NCBI GenBank assembly: GCA_022496185.1 | Contig: WTXG01000025.1 | Coordinates: forward strand, 248,001 to 312,000 | Direction: 5' to 3' | DNA length: 64,000 nt | DNA from: Multifurca ochricompacta | Taxonomy: Eukaryota > Basidiomycota > Agaricomycetes > Russulales > Russulaceae | Shown: positions 61,136 to 64,000 of the stretch, piece after piece | How the letters are laid out: each line of letters begins with the position of its first letter | How positions within the stretch are numbered: position 1 is the stretch's first letter | Translations under genes and position numbers: made by a program | The notes under the pieces: model-generated | What the model was told of the DNA's origin: nothing | The model's input: only the letters and a program-made list of their open reading frames with translations | Database searches by the model: none

Positions 61136-63102
61136 TTACGCATCGTAAGGAGCAGTGTTATGAATCTCTGCGATGTGGGGTCGCGGCGCACATCTTGAAG
61201 TTTTGAGGCAGTTCGCGACACGCTGGCCAGTTGCCTCACCTTCGAAATATGCGCCATGCAAAAATCCTGTCATAGTCGTCGTCAACTATCAACAATAATA
61301 ACAACAACCCAGGGTAACACAGAAAGAAAAGAAGAAAGAAAGAAAGAAAGAAAAAACACATACCAAAGTACTTTTCACTCAGTGCTTCACCAGCAAACCA
61401 GAGACGGCCAAGAGACGCCCGTATGTTAGTATGGTGTTGCGTGACAAGGCTTGCCGGCCAGTTACTGTAGCTCCCGCGGTAAAGCGGGTCGCTGAACCAT
61501 CTCGGGAAGTGGAACGCGGTAGGATCCGGGATCGTTACGTTCGGGAACATCGCCCGCAGCACGCCGAGTACTTCCGACTGGACCTGAGCATCGGATAGGA
61601 CCTCAATACGTTCAGAATAGTCACCCTACGGTATCACAGCCAGTCAGAGAATGCTAGTCCAGATTTGTGTAGAACTTCGGTGGGGCAATTACCGTGACCG
61701 TGACAAAGACGACGCCTGAACCGGGGAAAAAATGTTGAAGGTCGAGGCCTTGCCAAACTGGATACCGCCCACGTTCTTTGTCTGCGTACAGGGCAAACTG
61801 GCAGAATAATGATGAGGAGGGGAGAGTTGTCCATGTCAATCGGATCTATGCAACCATCTTAGACAACCTACTTGCGTGTCAAACCAGAACTTTTGAGGGA
61901 ATTGAAGGAAGATCTTGGTGTATGTTCCCTGTCAAAAGCCATCATGAGCGCTCCTCTTGTATCCATAAATCAAGCCTGATTCTGCACCATTGTCATGCTC
62001 TGTATCGCCTCAGCCTTCCATCCTGGCAAGGCAGGCTCGAATCGGACGTCATCATTTTGTAATACCCCAAGACTGAAGGTACAGATCGCATATTCCCCAT
62101 TAGCTTTCTTCCATCTGTGAGTGTGACGGAGACGGCCGAGTCGGAGTATTCGATTGTGGAAACAGTAGCATTGAGAAGGACTTGTTCAGGTTTGAGGAAT
62201 TCGGCTGCTTCTGCTTGAATGAGGTGCTTGAAGCCACGCTGATCAATAGAAAACAGTTGCTATCTGAGAAACCGCCCTGGTCAACGTCGTACGTAAAGTT
62301 ATTACCCTAGTCATGTGAGGTCAGATAACTTAATTTTGATTCAAATGAGTGACGCACCCAAGATGAGGCGATGAGGGATGATTGCTCTGGAGTTTGTGCA
62401 TACTCCCAATCAAACTGGAAATATTCGGAGGCTTTCTCATGCGGTGTCTTTGGCTTTTGGTTGATCAATGAGTAACCCGTGCGTGCCGTCAAGTCCACAA
62501 GGCTATCAGGAACGCGCGCCCCAGCTGCGACGGTAAGGTTCGTATATGCTTCGACCGATTTGTTAAATACGTCTGAATAATCCACTTGTCCCGTCTCATC
62601 ATAAGTCGCTACACGGGAATGTGTCAGTGTCCGAGTCTCCCGACTAAATCTCGACCCCCCCCCATCACCCCCAAAAAAAGAAAAGAAAATGGGACGCACT
62701 GATGCTCGTAAAGTAATCGCTTTCAACGGCGCTGATGTTATGCTTGCGGGCCAACACGAGGATAGGATTAGCAGGACCGGTACCCACTTGCGTGCCTTGA
62801 ATCCAGTTCGCGCCAATCTCAACTGTGAGCTGACGACCCGGGGCACCAAACGTGGTGCTGTGCATGCGACCGCCCAGTTCATCCCGCGCCTCAACGATGA
62901 GGAAGTTGGTGATTCCCTCCTCTGTAAGCTTACGCGCGGCAATGACCCCCGCGACGCCTCCGCCGAGGATGAGCACCTGTTTTCCAGACGGCAGGGTATG
63001 TGCATCTTTCGGGGTGTTGCCCAAAGCCGGAATGGGAACTGGTGTGGAGGGCTTGGGCAACGCAAACGCAGAGGTGAATATTGCGCAAAGCCCATGATAC
63101 AT
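61136..63102 (-). CDS. secreted FAD polyamine/amine oxidase, copy 2 (inverted)
   Basis: Close paralogue of copy 1 on the opposite strand, tail to tail, with the same introns. Start at 63102: MYHGLCAIFTSAFALPKP, then KQVLILGGGVAGVIAARKL, FLIVEARDELGGRM, EIGANWIQGTQVGTGPANP. Later: YSLINQKPKTPHEKASEYFQ, YDVDQGGFSDS, TYTKIFLQFPQKFWFDTQ, FALYADKERGRYPVWQGLDL, SDPLYRGSYSNWPASL, RLWFAGEALSEKYF, GAYFEGEATGQRVANC, and TAA at 61136-61138. An ATG at 63125 (MTKIATS) would give a longer signal peptide like copy 1 if one base were missing near 63105. Compared with copy 1, a base is lost at about 62256 and at about 62100, each in a short run, which breaks the frame. A (GAAA)n tract (61321-61357) lies in the last intron. 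Confidence 0.83.
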
Positions 63103-63210
63103 ATGGAAGTGGCGATCTTCGTCATGTCGTTATGGCGTTGTAAGGAGCCACCGCTGGTTGGGAGAGGTCCTTGAACAAAAAAAGACAAGAGAGAGAACTC
63201 GTTAGGCCTT

Positions 63211-63217
63211 TTTTATA
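63211..63217 (-). promoter_or_regulatory. TATA box of polyamine oxidase copy 2
   Basis: TATAAAA on the minus strand, about 110 bases before the start at 63102. Confidence 0.5.
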
Positions 63218-64000
63218 CGCCGTTCCTTCTACAAGTTCCGTGACCAGAAGATGTACGGATAATGTCCAGCACCGGTTTCGAACTGCATGACCATCGTGCT
63301 AAATGAGTCTAAGTCCGCACTTCCGAAGAGAAGCGCATCGGCAAAATGCATTGAATGTTAATAGTCTACAATGAGTGACACACTTCATTGTTCCGTCTCT
63401 GGTGAGAGTGGGTGTACATCGACCTAATGTGACTTTGGTAGACTTGACGGTATTTGGTATTTGAACCAGATCCCTCTTGATGACAAATCCTATTGATGAG
63501 TGTTCATTATGAATGGCATCGTAGGCGGTCGGTTCCATTGCTTGCTCTTGAGTAATTCAATTTTCTGTGGGGGTGGGGTCATCGGATGGAAATTAATTGG
63601 TTTTGAGCATGGGAGGTGGGGGACTATATTAGTCTGGGACCATAATACGACACAAGCTCCAAGTTATCACACAATTGGTTAGTTGACTCACGGCCGATTC
63701 GGTTATACGGGCTTTCTCGGTTTGCGTACGATCAGCGGATACCCAACTCGATTGCACTTTTTATACACACCAATACATGACTTAACTTGACATGACATGA
63801 CACCAGTAATTGCAGGGGAGAGCTGTACCATTCGCAAAGAGCCTGACGAGTTCCATGCGAGAAGGTGCGCGCTCTGTCCCCCCGCTCCTTGACCCCGCTG
63901 CAGGGTCATTGAAATTCATATGCTTCCCATGAACACGAAAAGGCCCATAGCTTTTGTAAAAGGTGAAAGCAGGCCACATTGTATCCTGTACCAAACTGCT
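63218..64000. other. right-edge intergenic DNA
   Basis: I see no supported gene. A minus-strand frame entering from the right edge (63782-63994) reads WPAFTFYKS and MNFNDPAAG, vaguely like the end of a carboxylesterase, but this is too weak to call. Confidence 0.4.

Noticed and set aside
63270..63330. Possible tRNA on the minus strand with GTTCGAAAC
   Set aside because: The A-box-like and B-box-like pieces are only about 10 bases apart and no stems form.
63782..63994. C-terminus of a carboxylesterase entering from the right edge
   Set aside because: Only a loose match (WPAF...MNFNDP); no active-site part is in the window and an overlapping frame competes.
1..64000. Transposable element or CRISPR array
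   Set aside because: No reverse transcriptase, transposase, integrase or helitron motif was found in any translated stretch, no long terminal repeats were noticed, and no regularly spaced repeat array is present.

Overview
The window looks like nuclear DNA of a filamentous basidiomycete (Agaricomycetes). Genes are cut by many short introns of roughly 45-140 bases with GT..AG borders and CTGAC/CTAAC-like branch sites. The proteins include families typical of that group: a Ste12 factor with C2H2 fingers, fungal-type single-pass and multi-pass membrane proteins, secreted GMC and amine oxidases, and a GH30 glucanase. The gene mix would suit Cantharellales such as Rhizoctonia, but that is inference only. 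There is no prokaryotic operon, CRISPR array or intact transposon.

Layout, left to right. 0.8-2.9 kb (-): secreted GH30 endo-beta-1,6-glucanase. 5.4-8.0 kb (-): beta subunit of the AP-1 clathrin adaptor. 9.2-10.1 kb: a decayed or mis-sequenced reading frame. 10.4-11.1 kb (-): a small single-pass membrane protein. 11.1-20.3 kb: about 9 kb with no convincing gene, full of simple repeats. 20.3-23.2 kb (+): a Ste12-type transcription factor. 25.6-27.8 kb (-): ESCRT-II subunit Vps36. 28.6-30.1 kb (+): a glycoprotein-like single-pass membrane protein. 30.1-35.0 kb: gene-poor. 35.0-36.8 kb (+): a basidiomycete multi-pass membrane protein. 37.2-42.6 kb (-): a broken GMC oxidoreductase followed by an MFS sugar-type transporter. 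43.0-57.3 kb: a dense block of conserved cellular genes: SWIB-domain SWI/SNF subunit (-), ERCC6L2-like SNF2 ATPase (+), otubain (+), tRNA pseudouridine synthase Pus3 (+), HMG-box protein Nhp6 (+) and an oxysterol-binding protein (+). 57.6-63.1 kb: a polyamine oxidase cluster made of a relic, one forward copy and one inverted copy, tail to tail. The rest is intergenic.

The central block carries chromatin remodelling, DNA repair, RNA modification, ubiquitin removal and sterol transport, with no sign that these form one pathway. The outer parts carry secreted enzymes and a transporter suited to feeding on plant or fungal polymers and polyamines.

The main observations are: (1) the inverted polyamine oxidase pair with a third relic copy, whose introns are also conserved; (2) repeated single-base losses in short runs of identical bases, which break the reading frame of several genes (GH30, GMC, both oxidases, OSBP) and should be settled as sequencing error or real decay before any of them is called a pseudogene; (3) a 158-base divergent promoter shared by two chromatin-related genes; (4) two likely GC-AG introns. 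I found no clearly new biological system.
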